DNA of 45,341 bases from Rhodococcus sp. (in: high G+C Gram-positive bacteria). GTDB lineage: Bacteria; Actinomycetota; Actinomycetes; Mycobacteriales; Mycobacteriaceae. The notes under the pieces are model-generated. The model searched no databases. It saw only the letters and a program-made list of their open reading frames with translations, and was not told the DNA's origin. Of the stretch, positions 1 to 10,000 are shown in pieces (positions within the stretch are counted from its first letter, which is position 1; every line of letters starts with the position of its first letter). The DNA lies in NCBI GenBank assembly GCA_004211695.1, contig SEEV01000011.1, positions 1 through 45,341 on the forward strand, written 5' to 3'. The translations under genes and the position numbers were made by a program.

Positions 1-163
1 CAGGCGGTTCCTACCCAGGTCGCCTCCCTCGTCCGGCAAGCATCGGAGCTCATGCCCCATGCCCCATGCCCCAGGTGTCATGGCCGTGGAAGACGGTGCG
101 CCGCTGGGGCATGAGCTCCGATGCTTGCCGGACGAGGGAGGCGACCTGGGTAGGAACCGCCTG
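1..163. repeat. 59-bp fold-back inverted repeat at window edge
   Basis: Bases 1-59 are the reverse complement of 105-163 with no mismatch that I can find; the 45-base loop (60-104) contains repeated CATGCCC units. On the minus strand the right arm is ordinary lyase coding sequence. The left arm is the same sequence turned back on itself, so the lyase ends immediately after its HGHDTWGMG segment. Such a fold-back can be a real inversion or a chimeric-read artefact at a contig end; the short CATGCCC repeats at the turn would favour either. Confidence 0.85.
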
Positions 164-705
164 TCCGAGGGTGTCGCACAGGACGGTGTCGTGTGCCCCG
201 TCGGTGCGGGGGTCGCCGACGATGTCGAGGACGCGCTGCTCCAGGACCTGTCCGTCGAACGGGCAGGTGAATGCGGTGGCGATGCACAGCTGGATGCGGC
301 CTCCAACTTGATGGGTCGTCTCGATCGCAGCGGGCATGGCTTCGAGGCTGCATCGGTGTTGCGGCCGATATTCGCCTGATTGTGGGCATCGGAGGCGGAT
401 AGGCAGTATTGGAAGCGACGGGCGCCGGCGCCGGCGGCCCTGTCGACGTGTCGAGGGGTGGCCACCCATACCCAGCAGTGTTCGAGTTCCTCCGCCGTCA
501 GTTCGGCGATGACCTCGAGAGTATTGGCCATCGGCGGCACCAGATCGGGACGCGCGAGTGAGCCGATCTCCAGTTCCGGAACCCCCAGGTCAAGCAAGGT
601 GCGGATGATCTCGAGTTTACGATCTGTGGGTAGCAGCGTGCCGGTCAACTGCAGGCCGTCGCGCAGCGTCACGTCCCGAAGTATGGCATGAGGTTTGTCG
701 GTCAT
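50..705 (-). pseudogene. HMG-CoA lyase-like protein, frameshifted and truncated
   Basis: The start ATG at 705 overlaps the stop of the CoA-transferase (ATGA), so the two form an operon. The product begins MTDKPHAILRDVTLRDGLQ. This carries the RDGLQ active-site motif of the DRE-TIM metallolyase/HMG-CoA lyase family, which cleaves 3-hydroxy-3-methyl acyl-CoAs to acetyl-CoA and a keto compound. Around 348-353 the frame changes: ...NIGRNTDA continues as SLEAMPAAIETTHQVGG in another frame, consistent with one missing base. The second frame contains the metal-binding HGHD motif. The gene then runs into the fold-back repeat and stops at 50, so the C-terminal third with the family's catalytic cysteine loop is absent. 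Whether the damage is biological or a sequence error cannot be told here. Confidence 0.8.
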
Positions 706-1896
706 TGTTTGCTTCCGTCGAGGAGTCGAGCACGGACTTCTTCGGTGTGTTCGCCGAGGTCAGGGCCGAGACTGCGGACGGGTAGAGACTTACCGCCGAT
801 CACTGGAACGATGCCGGGGAAACCGACCTGTTTCGGTTCACTGTCGCCGGTATCGACGGGGAAGTGCTGAATCATGTTCCGGGCGGCGTACTGATCGTCG
901 GTCGCGATGTCGGCTGCAGTGAAGATTGGACCGGATGGGACACCAGCTTCGTCGAGGATCTTCAGAGCGACGTCGCGGGGGTGATAGGCGGGCCATGCGC
1001 CGATCGCAGCATCAAGCTCGTCGCGACGGCGCCAGCGGCCATCGTTGGTGGAGAGGTCGGGGTCGGCGGCTAGGTCCGGGCGTTCGATCGGCATGCATGT
1101 AGCGCAGGAAGATCGCGTCACTGTTGCCGGCAACGACCACAGGCTTACCGTCGCTGCAGGTGTAGGCGTTGGAGGGGGCGATGCCCCCCATGCGGCCCCC
1201 GACGCGTCGCCGTTCGGCGCCGTAGGCGAGGTAGTCGGGCACCAGTGATTCCATCATCGAGAATATTGATTCGTTCAGTGTGACATCGATGATGCGGTCA
1301 TCCAAGGGCACCGACTCCCCGGATTGGCGCTCGCGGTGGAACAGTGCCATCATGGCACCGGATCCGGCATAGAGACCGGCAATCGAGTCGCCGATTGACA
1401 CGCCCGTTCGCACCGGTGGGCGGTCGGGGTCGCCGATCAGTTCGCGGAGTCCGCCGAATGCCTCTGCGACGGCCGCGAATCCGGGCCTGGAGGACATCGG
1501 ACCGGTTTGCCCGAATGCGGAGATACGGGTGATGATCAGCGACGGGTTTACCCCGTTGAGTACGGCCGGGCCGATGCCACACTTCTCGAGGGTGCCAGGG
1601 CGGAAGTTCTCGAGCAGAATGTCGGATTGAGCGGCGAGCTTGACCACATCCCGTCGCCCTGCCTCGGACTTCGAATCGAGCACGACCGACTTCTTGTTCC
1701 GGTTGATCGTGCGGAACAGCATCGACGTTGTCCCGGCGTAGAGACGCCAGTTGCGCAGTTCGTCCCCGGTGTCCGGGCGCTCGACTTTGATGACTTCGGC
1801 GCCGAAGTCCGCGAGGAGGCGACCGGCTGATGGGGCGGCGATATAGTTCCCCAGTTCCAGCACGCGGATGCCGGTGAGGGGAAGGGATCGAGTCAC
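702..1896 (-). pseudogene. CaiB/BaiF family CoA-transferase, single frameshift
   Basis: The N-terminal part (MTRSLPLTGIRVLELGNYIA...) has the class III CoA-transferase signature, including the LLADFGAEVIKVERP and ENFRPGTLEKCGI segments; these enzymes move CoA between carboxylic acids. Reading is broken near 1090-1100: ...DAIFLRYMHA in one frame continues as IERPDLAADPDL in the next, which fits one inserted base. Corrected, the product is about 397 residues, normal for the family. It overlaps the lyase start by 4 bp, suggesting activation of an acid followed by lyase cleavage. Inside the broken gene the coding pattern is otherwise intact, so a recent mutation or a sequence error is more likely than old decay. 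Confidence 0.85.
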
Positions 1897-1953
1897 AATC
1901 GAACCTCAGATCGTGAAAGGTGGGGTTTGAATGCTCATGTGGCGAGAAGGCGC

Positions 1954-1976
1954 CTGTATGACAGTTAATCATACAG
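1954..1976. promoter_or_regulatory. 23-bp inverted repeat upstream of CoA-transferase
   Basis: Arms CTGTATGA (1954-1961) and TCATACAG (1969-1976) are perfect 8-bp complements with a 7-base spacer, 58 bp upstream of the CoA-transferase start. This is a typical size for a GntR- or TetR-type operator. It overlaps the window-wide 21-bp motif at 1966-1986. Confidence 0.6.
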
Positions 1977-1986
1977 CGTTTGGTTG
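1966..1986. promoter_or_regulatory. 21-bp regulon operator, CoA-transferase unit
   Basis: By hand scoring, 13 of the 16 defined positions of the shared palindrome TAAnCAAnCA-n-TGnTTGnTTA match. It lies 70 bp upstream of the minus-strand CoA-transferase start. Confidence 0.55.
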
Positions 1987-2070
1987 GTTATCGAAACAGT
2001 CCTGGATCGGTCGGGATCCGCGGCGGCGAAGGTCTGCCCGGTCCTGTGGGTGCGGCCATCGGAATCCCTC

Positions 2071-2129
2071 CGGTGAAAGCCCACTGCCGCTGCGTCCGCG
2101 CGGCATAGTCGGGCAGTGGGCTTTCACCG
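2071..2129 (-). terminator. Terminator-like hairpin after ABC permease
   Basis: Perfect 18-bp complementary arms at 2071-2088 and 2112-2129 with a 23-base loop, just past the permease stop at 2137 on the minus strand. It would end the importer transcript before the CoA-transferase unit. There is no strong U-tract, as is common in actinomycetes. Confidence 0.75.
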
Positions 2130-2136
2130 CGAGGCG

Positions 2137-3216
2137 TTAGGTAGTTATCGCGGTTTCGGCTATGTTGTCGGCCGTTGGCTCGCGCTCCGGAGTGGGGGCC
2201 GGCCTGCTGCCGGCCTTCGCGGCGGGGGAGTTGTCGACCGGAACGACCAGGGGAGTCGGCCGGGCTGCCCTACGCTGCCGCCAGACCGCGAATGCGACGG
2301 CTACCAGGAGCGCGACACCGTTGAACATGTCGTTCAACCACTGAACGGAGGTGAGCAGTTGCAGCCCCTTCACGCCGGTCGCGAGCAGGTAAACGGCCAG
2401 AACGGTTCCCCAGATGTTGAACCGGCCGGGTGTGAATTGGGTGGCCCCGAGAAAGACGGCAGCGAACGCGGGAAGTAGAAGGGCCCCACCGAATGTCAGT
2501 GACGGCCCCACCAGCGAGGCGTAGAGAACACCGGCGATGCCGCAGATCGTTCCGGACCAGATCAGCGACGCCCACTGCCATACTCCCACCCGAACGCCGG
2601 CCAGTCGTGCCGCTTCGGCATTGCCGCCGACCGCGTACATGTATCGTCCTGCCGGCGTGTGCTGTAGCAGGCGCCACGCGATCAGAGCAACGACGAACAG
2701 GTATACCACGACGACTTGGAAGCCCAAGACTTCCATCTGCGTCAGGTCGAGCCACTGTGGTGACGTGGGAGGAAGCGGCTGCGACTGACCGGTGACAATG
2801 GACTGTACAGCGGCAATTACGGTCGCCGTCCCAAGTGTCGCGATGAACGAGTTGACGTGCAGCACGACCACGATGAACCCGTTGATCACCCCCACCAGCA
2901 CGCCGCAAGCGATAGCGAGCGCGATGGAAGACCACATCCCCCAGCCGTGATACTGCTGTTGCACGCAGACGACGATCGCAGTGAGATTCACCGTGGCGCC
3001 GATCGACAAGTCGTAGACGCCAGTAGCCAAGGGAACTAAGACCGCAATAGCAAGCAGAGCTACGATGGCCTGTTGAGATGCGACCGAGTGCACCGTGCTG
3101 GCAGACAGAAAGAGGCCGGGCTTCATCGCCCCGAAGACGACGATGAAGAGAATCAGGATGTATACGCCGCTGGCCCTTTCGAGACCAAGAGCCTTGGGAA
3201 GACGGATCGTGTTCAT
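2137..3216 (-). CDS. Ribose-type ABC transporter permease (RbsC-like)
   Basis: A 359-residue, very hydrophobic protein of the BPD_transp_2 family, the membrane channel of carbohydrate-uptake-type (CUT2) ABC importers. The start chosen is MNTIRLPKALG at 3216, because its ATG overlaps the TGA of the ATPase gene (ATGA). Roughly ten membrane segments can be traced, for example ASGVYILILFIVVFGAMK near the N-terminus. The cytoplasmic loop AGRYMYAVGGNAEAARLAGV near residue 220 is the family's conserved coupling motif. The C-terminal tail after about residue 325 is charged and low complexity. The transporter class normally moves sugars, but in this setting (same operator as the catabolic genes) the substrate may be the pathway substrate or an intermediate. 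Confidence 0.93.
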   Translation of the reverse strand: MNTIRLPKALGLERASGVYILILFIVVFGAMKPGLFLSASTVHSVASQQAIVALLAIAVLVPLATGVYDLSIGATVNLTAIVVCVQQQYHGWGMWSSIALAIACGVLVGVINGFIVVVLHVNSFIATLGTATVIAAVQSIVTGQSQPLPPTSPQWLDLTQMEVLGFQVVVVYLFVVALIAWRLLQHTPAGRYMYAVGGNAEAARLAGVRVGVWQWASLIWSGTICGIAGVLYASLVGPSLTFGGALLLPAFAAVFLGATQFTPGRFNIWGTVLAVYLLATGVKGLQLLTSVQWLNDMFNGVALLVAVAFAVWRQRRAARPTPLVVPVDNSPAAKAGSRPAPTPEREPTADNIAETAITT

Positions 3217-4766
3217 GCCGCACCTGCCGAAGTTGTTGCCAAACATGCTCGTGAAATATTGCTGACTGTCACCTGATCGCCTTCCAAGACGCTGGCTATG
3301 CTGCCGTGATTGAGAACTAGGACTCGCTGACACAGGGCGCTGAGTTCCTCGAGATCAGTGGATTGACACACCACTGCCGCACCTTCCTCGGCCGCGCGGA
3401 CTATTTCGGCGTGCAGGATCGCCCGCGCCCCAATGTCGACGCCCTGCGTGGGTTCGTCCAGCAGAAGAACACGAGGGTTGAGACGAAGCCATTTCGCGAG
3501 CAGAACCTTCTGCTGGTTTCCACCGCTGAACTCTTTCAAGGGGTGACCGTATGCTCGGCGCGGTGCAACACTGAGACGCCCGAACCACGATTCCGCCTCG
3601 CGGGTCTGGGCACCTCGTCGCCATCCGATCTTGTTCCAGACCGCCGACAGTCCAGCAAGGGTGATGTTGTCATCAGCGCCCATGTCCATGACTCCGCTTT
3701 GCCCGATCCGGTCTGGCGGCAAATATGCGATACCCGCGTCCGATGCGCGGTCGGGCCTTCCTGGCGCGAGGGTTCTCGTCCCCACCCGCACTGTTCCACC
3801 CAACCGCGGTGATGCACCGAAGATGGCGCCGAGAAGACTGTCACTTCCGGACCCGCTGATGCCGGCCACCCCGAGGATCTCGCCCGGACGACATCTAAGG
3901 GTCACATCGGAAATGGTGGGTGTGGCGAGTTGATCCACCTCGAGGACTGCTGAGCCCGAAGGGTATTGGGGTAGCTCATTCGCGATGGCGCGGGTGTCGT
4001 CGATCTCCGACCCCACGAGCAATCTCACAAGCTGCTGACGATCGAGCTCCGGCGTATCTACCGTCGTGACCTTGCGCCCGTCACGCAGCACGGTCACCTT
4101 GTGGGAAACGGTGAGCACTTCTTCGAGCCGATGCGAAACGTAGAGGACCCCGACGCCCCGGGCAGCTACTGCCTGAACGATACCTAGTAACCGATCCACC
4201 TCGGACTTCGGCAGTGTCGCAGTCGGTTCGTCAAGAACCAGCATGCGGACCGGTGCACCGTTCTGTTCTTGCAACGCCCGGGCAATGGCAACTCCGGTTC
4301 TTTCCGCCGGCGACAACTCGACTACTAACCGCCGCGGATCCAGTTCGAGTCCTACTCGCGCGAGGTCCTCACGCGCCTGTCGGAGAGCGGCCTTGGTCCG
4401 CAAGTTTCCCCAGCGCTGTGGAAACCCTGTCGTCAGGAACAGGTTGTCGAGCGCGGAAGAGGTCGGAACCAGTCCCAGGTCCTGATGGACGAAGCGGCAT
4501 CCGAGAGCGAGAGCCGAATGGGGTGACCCGAAATGCAGGCGCTCGCCGGCAAGCTCCACTTCGCTGCCTGCCTCGGGTTGATGGTAGCCGGAGAGGACCT
4601 TGATGAAGGTCGATTTTCCCGAGCCGTTTCCGCCGACGAGTGCATGTATCTCGCCGTGCTCGACGACGAGGTCGAAGTGATCCAACGCGAGCGCGCCGGT
4701 GAAGGCCTTGCTGACCCTTCTTGCCGCGAGGGCAGGCTCGGCGGGGCGTTCATCTGTGGTGACCAT
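3213..4766 (-). CDS. Ribose-type ABC transporter ATPase (RbsA-like, two domains)
   Basis: A 517-residue fused double ATPase of the RbsA/XylG/MglA type, energising the importer at the inner face of the membrane. The N-terminal domain has Walker A GGNGSGKST at residues 45-53 and a Walker B ending MLVLDEPTATLPKSE. Its signature is altered (LSPAERTGVAIA). The C-terminal domain has the usual degenerate P-loop GISGSGSDSLLG, signature FSGGNQQKVLLAK and LLLDEPTQGVDIGAR. The start is ATG 4766, with GGAAGG a few bases upstream. It is transcribed away from the binding-protein gene, sharing the 334-bp control region 4767-5100, and overlaps the permease by 4 bp. Confidence 0.95.
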   Translation of the reverse strand: MVTTDERPAEPALAARRVSKAFTGALALDHFDLVVEHGEIHALVGGNGSGKSTFIKVLSGYHQPEAGSEVELAGERLHFGSPHSALALGCRFVHQDLGLVPTSSALDNLFLTTGFPQRWGNLRTKAALRQAREDLARVGLELDPRRLVVELSPAERTGVAIARALQEQNGAPVRMLVLDEPTATLPKSEVDRLLGIVQAVAARGVGVLYVSHRLEEVLTVSHKVTVLRDGRKVTTVDTPELDRQQLVRLLVGSEIDDTRAIANELPQYPSGSAVLEVDQLATPTISDVTLRCRPGEILGVAGISGSGSDSLLGAIFGASPRLGGTVRVGTRTLAPGRPDRASDAGIAYLPPDRIGQSGVMDMGADDNITLAGLSAVWNKIGWRRGAQTREAESWFGRLSVAPRRAYGHPLKEFSGGNQQKVLLAKWLRLNPRVLLLDEPTQGVDIGARAILHAEIVRAAEEGAAVVCQSTDLEELSALCQRVLVLNHGSIASVLEGDQVTVSNISRACLATTSAGAA

Positions 4767-4893
4767 GGCAGCCTTCCATCAGCAATCTCCATGCAAAGGG
4801 GCGTTTGACGATTGCAATTGTTCGAGCACTCACGATTTGGTGAGGCAGTCGCGCATGGCTATTCGACTAGCCAATGCAACGACGATCGTTAGA

Positions 4894-4914
4894 CAATCCA
4901 ACGATGATTGGTTG
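4894..4914. promoter_or_regulatory. 21-bp regulon operator between ABC genes
   Basis: Matches 12 of 16 defined positions of the shared palindrome, including the contiguous TGATTGGTT right half. It lies in the divergent region between the ATPase (minus) and binding-protein (plus) genes. A neighbouring CCAATGCAACG/ACGATCGT stretch at 4871-4889 may be a second, weaker site. Confidence 0.5.
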
Positions 4915-5032
4915 AAGTCTGGCAGAAACACTAGGTCCGGCTGCTTCCGGCTGTCAATGGTCACTCTTCGGCCGGTTCGCCGATCCTCGGCCGCGTGGAA
5001 AAGCGGCAGGTGGGTGTGAGGTACATCGCCCG

Positions 5033-5062
5033 TTGACAGTGTTGTGATCCACGACATACAGT
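5033..5062 (+). promoter_or_regulatory. Sigma70-type promoter for binding-protein gene
   Basis: A perfect -35 box TTGACA (5033-5038) and -10 box TACAGT (5057-5062, TANNNT type) are separated by 18 bases. The binding-protein start lies 38 bp downstream. Confidence 0.7.
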
Positions 5063-5069
5063 CTCAAAC

Positions 5070-5090
5070 CTGTCAAACGTTGTTTGTTTT
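5070..5090. promoter_or_regulatory. Operator-like palindrome next to binding-protein RBS
   Basis: CAAAC-GTT-GTTTG (5074-5086) is a perfect 13-bp dyad immediately after the predicted -10 box and before the AGGAGG ribosome site. The 21-bp frame around it matches 11 of 16 positions of the shared motif. A protein bound here would block transcription start. Confidence 0.5.
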
Positions 5091-5100
5091 AGGAGGGCAC

Positions 5101-6267
5101 GTGGCCATCAAACGCAGTTCACGGCTAGGAAAGGTCGCATTGAGTGCGGTGACTGTGGCTTTACTTGCCGCAGCCGGGTGTTCCAGTACGGCGAGGTCCG
5201 AGGATGGTTCGAACAGTGGTGACGCCGCAAGTTCTGGACAGGTCTCGGGCATCGTTGCAGACGCGCAGGCGTCGGTCGACGAGGCCGTCGAAGCGCCGGC
5301 CAAGATCGGTGTCACCGAACCGCTGAAATCCTCTCCAGCGCAGGGAGGGTCGATCGTGTATCTCAAGCCGGACGCGGCCGGCGGCGAGCTGCCCATTCCT
5401 GGCCTGGAAGAGGCAACGAAGGCGATCGGTTGGGGATTCAGAACCATCAACTTCAAACTGGCTGAACCGGCAACGCTGGTCGCGGGGATGCAAGAAGCGC
5501 TGGGGTACAAGCCCACCGCTGTGGTCATCCCGTCCAGTCCGATTCAGGTGTGGCAGAATCAAATTCCCGCTTACGAGCAAGCCGGTGTGAAGATCGTTCC
5601 GCTCTTCTTGGGGCAAATCGAACAGAACGAGACGGTACTCGGCAATCTGCAAGGTCCTGCAGACGTCGCGGCAGCGGCCAAGGTTGTCGCCGATTACGTG
5701 ATCGCGAACTCGGACGGACAAGGCAAGGCACTCGTCGTATCAGCCCCGGATGTCCCTGCCGAAGCCGCGTTCGCGGACACCGTTCACAAAAGGCTCGACG
5801 AGTGCTCGGATTGCTCCTATACCGATCTCGAGCTGACCACGCCCCAGCTCGCGGACGGTAGTGGCACCCGGGCGGTCGTCTCTGCATTGCAGAAGGATCC
5901 GTCGATCGGATACATCATGAACGCTTACGGTCCGCAGCTGCCCGGACTGCCCGGTGCACTTGCCGCAGCCGGGCTGTCGAACAAGGTGAAGACGGTCGGG
6001 TACTACGGTGGTCCCGCGGACTTCGCCGCGGTGAAGGCCGGCCAGGTCGATGCGTATACCAGCGTTCCGTTTACCTACAGCGCCTACCAGGTCGTGGATA
6101 TTGTCCTGCGGGATCAGCAGGGCATCCCGTTCGAGCCCAACGACGGCGGTGTGCCCGTGCAGCTCTTCGTCGAGGGTACGGACTTCGATGTTGACGCTGC
6201 TACAAATTACGACCAGCCGGCAGATGCACTCGACCAGTTCAAGGCTCTGTGGAAGGTTTCCGACTGA
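5101..6267 (+). CDS. ABC transporter substrate-binding lipoprotein
   Basis: A 388-residue periplasmic-binding-protein-like (type 1, sugar-type) receptor. The start is GTG 5101, chosen because AGGAGG sits at 5091-5096 and gives a proper lipoprotein signal: basic MAIKRSSRLGK, hydrophobic core, then AAAGCSS with the lipidated cysteine at residue 27. The mature protein has an Asp/Ser/Gly-rich linker followed by the binding domains (segments such as GWGFRTINFKLAEPATLVAGM and YIMNAYGPQLPGLPGAL). It would deliver ligand to the divergently encoded permease and ATPase. The family is classed as sugar-binding, but the low sequence conservation of the pocket does not let me name the ligand. Confidence 0.92.
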   Translation: MAIKRSSRLGKVALSAVTVALLAAAGCSSTARSEDGSNSGDAASSGQVSGIVADAQASVDEAVEAPAKIGVTEPLKSSPAQGGSIVYLKPDAAGGELPIPGLEEATKAIGWGFRTINFKLAEPATLVAGMQEALGYKPTAVVIPSSPIQVWQNQIPAYEQAGVKIVPLFLGQIEQNETVLGNLQGPADVAAAAKVVADYVIANSDGQGKALVVSAPDVPAEAAFADTVHKRLDECSDCSYTDLELTTPQLADGSGTRAVVSALQKDPSIGYIMNAYGPQLPGLPGALAAAGLSNKVKTVGYYGGPADFAAVKAGQVDAYTSVPFTYSAYQVVDIVLRDQQGIPFEPNDGGVPVQLFVEGTDFDVDAATNYDQPADALDQFKALWKVSD

Positions 6268-6283
6268 CAAAGTCGGATGTTCA

Positions 6284-6320
6284 GAGTGGAGAGGAGAGCG
6301 AAGTGCTCTCCTCTCCACTC
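6284..6320 (+). terminator. Strong hairpin terminator after binding-protein gene
   Basis: Perfect 16-bp arms (6284-6299 and 6305-6320) with a 5-base loop, 17 bp after the stop of the binding-protein gene. Confidence 0.85.
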
Positions 6321-6464
6321 ATATGCGTCGGCGGTGACGAGAGCAGCTGAGGCAGAGCCGATTGCGATACGTGGTCGGCAGTCGATGACGGTAGGCGACT
6401 GGACCCACTCGCATAGAGTGGACGAGGCTCCACGCGTAGTCGCCGAGGCCGAGTTCAGCGTGGT

Positions 6465-6824
6465 GTGTCCGACGTTGTCGAGAGATTCCGCGTCGACTCG
6501 ATGTTGGATGGTTTCTACGGTGCCGTGCTGCACATCGAGACCCGGCATCGGTGTCAGGACGGCAGAACTGATCCCGCTCGAGGTCGGCGACGGTTCCGCG
6601 TTCAAGTCCGCTGGAGAGCTCGCCGCCTACGCTGGTATCGCGCCGGTCATTCACCGATCAGGCTTGACGAATTCGGGTGAACACCTCGCGCGATCCGGTA
6701 CCCGGATGCGACCCCCAACCCCGCAAACGCGCCGAGGGACGGACGTGCGCGGCGCCCCGTTTGGCGCCGGTGCGACGTCCGCTACACCATGCTCGAGAAC
6801 AATGCCACTACCAGGCCGCGGTAA
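6465..6824 (+). pseudogene. IS110-family transposase relic (C-terminal part)
   Basis: The translated stretch RPGIGVRTAELIPLEVGDGSAF, followed by ELAAYAGIAPVIHRSGL, is the Transposase_20 (IS116/IS110/IS902) C-terminal domain that precedes the catalytic serine. The frame then shifts, and the family's RRCDVRYTMLENN ending appears in another frame, stopping at 6822-6824. No N-terminal DEDD domain remains, and no start codon or ends are evident. It is dead. It marks an old insertion between the ABC importer and the regulator gene. Flanking 6321-6464 and 6825-7085 hold no gene that I can support. Confidence 0.8.
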
Positions 6825-7085
6825 GCGCATCCGCTTGACGCAACCACGGGGGACACCGCGTGGTGCGAGTAGTCCTGCCGCGCCGGCAAGGCTCGTCGGC
6901 GCGGCAGACTCGCAGTAGACTTTCCACCACCCAACGACGACCGGCCGAAACCAGCCACCGCTGGGTTCCAGGCCCGGTCGGACGAACCTGCTTTATCAAC
7001 CCGCACTCGCGGAAGCTCGCGAGGTATCCTTAAGCGCAGCGTGATACTGCCAAAGACTCCACTGGATGAGAACGCTGGTAGCAGG

Positions 7086-10000
7086 ATGGTCGACGATGAC
7101 CCCCTAGAGACACAGCGTCACGTGATTTCCGCCGTTCCCGCGCAGGAATTGGCCGCTGTGGGATTCGATGACGCCGAAGAGATCGGCCGGGGCGGTTTCG
7201 GTGTCGTGTATCGCTGCACGCAGACCGTTCTCGACCGCACGGTGGCGGTGAAGGTACTTACCGAGGACTTCGACGAGGAACACCGAAAACGGTTCCTCCG
7301 GGAGCAGCGGGCGATGGGCCGCCTGACCGGACACCCCAACATCGTCGGTGTGCTGCATGCCGCGGTCACCGAGAGCGGGCGCCCCTTCATCGCGATGCAA
7401 TACCACCAATCGGGCTCCCTCGATACCAGGATCCGGCGTCATGGCCCACTCCGAACTGAGGAGGTACTGCAGCTAGGGGTAAAGCTCGCGGGTGCTCTCG
7501 AAACCGCGCACGCTCTCGGCATTGTCCATCGGGACGTGAAGCCGGCGAACATTCTGTTCACCGACTATGGCGAGCCAGCACTCACCGACTTCGGCATCGC
7601 GCATATCGCCGGTGGTTTCGAGACGGCCACCGGCGTCGTGACCTGTTCACCGGCCTTCACTGCCCCCGAGGTTCTGTCTGGTGCTCCACCCGGAACGGCC
7701 TCGGACATCTATGGACTGGGAGCCACCCTGTTCTGCGCGATTACCGGGCATGCGGCATACGAACGCCGCAGCGGCGAGAAACTGGTGGCCCAGTTCATCC
7801 GCATCACCACCGAGCCACTTCCTGACCTACGAGAGCAGGGCATCCCCCCCGACATAGCTGCAGTGATCGAACGAGCAATGGCGGACAACCCCCACGAGAG
7901 GCAACCCACCGCAGCAGCGCTCGGCGATGAACTCCGCCACATCGAACGGAGCCACGGATTCGTCGTCGACAGCATGGCGTTGCCACCCGGGCGTAGAACT
8001 GAGGAGCAACGAGACGAAGGCATACGGGTAGCCCCGCTACTGGCATCGCCTGCGGCGCCCACGCCCAGCAGCAGCGGCGGCAATTTGCCGTTCGAGCTGA
8101 CAAGCTTCGTCGGTCGTCACCGCGAGCTCACCCAGGCGAGGAAGCTACTGATGTCCTCACGGCTGGTGACGTTGACCGGCATAGGTGGGGTCGGAAAGAC
8201 TCGCCTAGCCCTTGAGGTTGCCGCCACCGCGAAGAAGACGTTCCCCGACGGTGCGTGGCTGGTGGAATTGGGTGAGCTCCGCGAGGAGACCCTTCTCGCC
8301 GACGTTGTGGTGGGCACCCTCGGGCTCAGCGAGCGGTCGACTAAACTCCCGCAACAGATCCTCGTCGATTTTCTTGCTCCACGTCGGTCGCTGCTGGTTC
8401 TCGACAACTGCGAACATCTGGTGGACACGGTCGCCAAGCTCGCAGAGTCACTGCTGCACGCGTGTCCTCGGCTCCGGATACTCACGACTACCCGAGAGCC
8501 CCTGGATGTAGGTGGGGAAGTGGTGTTGCGGGTGCCCCCGCTCACTGTTCCCGTCCCCAATCACGAGCCAATTGCCGGGCGCAAGTCCCGCAGCGACGCG
8601 ATGACGTTGTTTGCCGAGCGTGCTGCTGCAGTTGTTGCGGGCTTCGAGGTCACCACCGATAACCAGGTGGCCGTGGCCCGCATCTGTCAGCGGCTGGACG
8701 GTCTTCCCCTGGCGATAGAGTTAGCTGCCGCACGGATGCGGGCGATGACACCCGAGCAGATCCTGCAACGCCTGACCGACCGCTTCACGCTGCTTACCCG
8801 GGGTAGCCGGGGAGCACCGCCGCGGCACCGAACTCTCAGGCTGTGTATCGATTGGAGCTACGAGCTTTGCACGGTGCAGGAAAGGGTGGTGTGGTCCCGC
8901 CTGTCTGTGTTCACCGGGGGTTTCGAACTCGACGCGGCCGTAGAGATCTGCAGTAATGGCCTCGGTGAGGAAGAACTTCTCGATGTCGTGACCGCCCTCG
9001 TAGACAAGTCGATCCTCATTCGCAACGAACCCAGTGGTGCCGTCCGGTTCCGGATGCCCGAGACCGTGCGCAGCTACGGCCGCGAGAAGGCAGAAGGCCG
9101 CGGAGACTACCCGGAGTTGCGGAGGCGGCACCGTGACTGGTGCGAACAGTTGTGTCTCGATGCCGAGGCCGCATGGATCAGTCCCCGGCAGCTGGAGTGG
9201 ATCGCCCGACTGGATCGCGAACAGCCGAATCTGCGTGAAGCTCTCGACTTCTGCCTGTCCACGGGAGGCGATGACAACACAAGAGCCGGGTTACACGTCT
9301 CCACGGCCCTGCACCTCTTCTGGACCGGGCACGGCACTCTCAGTGAAGGTCGGCGTTGGCTTGACCGACTGCTGGCACAGCCATTCAACGGCCCGGCCAG
9401 GATGAGGATCGAGGCCCTCTACGCAAACAGCGTCCTTGCCGCCATCCAAGGAGACTTGCAAGTAGCGACCGCACTGGTTCATGAGGGGGCCGCACTGGCG
9501 GCCGACCTGCAGACCGACCTCGCGGTCACAACCCACACAAGGTTTGCCAGGGGTCGTATGGCGCTCTTCAATGGCAACCTGTCGTCCGCTTGCGCCAACC
9601 TCGAGGCCGCCTTGGTCGAGATCCGGGCAACACCGCAACTCACCATGCGTGTGCTGGCAGTAGCACTCCTCGGACTGGCATATGAATTGCGCGGCGACCG
9701 CGACCAGGCACTGACCTGCTACGAAGAAGTCCTTGACGTCACCGAATCGAACGGCGAATCGGTCTATCGGTCATACTCGCTGTGGACCCTCGGTGTCGCC
9801 ATGTGGCGGCGTGGTGACAATCGCCAAGCGCGCACGCACATCGAGCAGGGGCTGCGCCTGGCACGTCTCGTCGGAGACCCAGTCTGCGCTGCAGCGTGCT
9901 TAGAGACCTGGGCGTGGGTGGCGGAAAGCGAGGGCAGCTGCCGCCGCGCAGCAATCCTGATCGGTGCCGCCGAGAACGTAGGAGCTGTCGCAGGAAGTTC

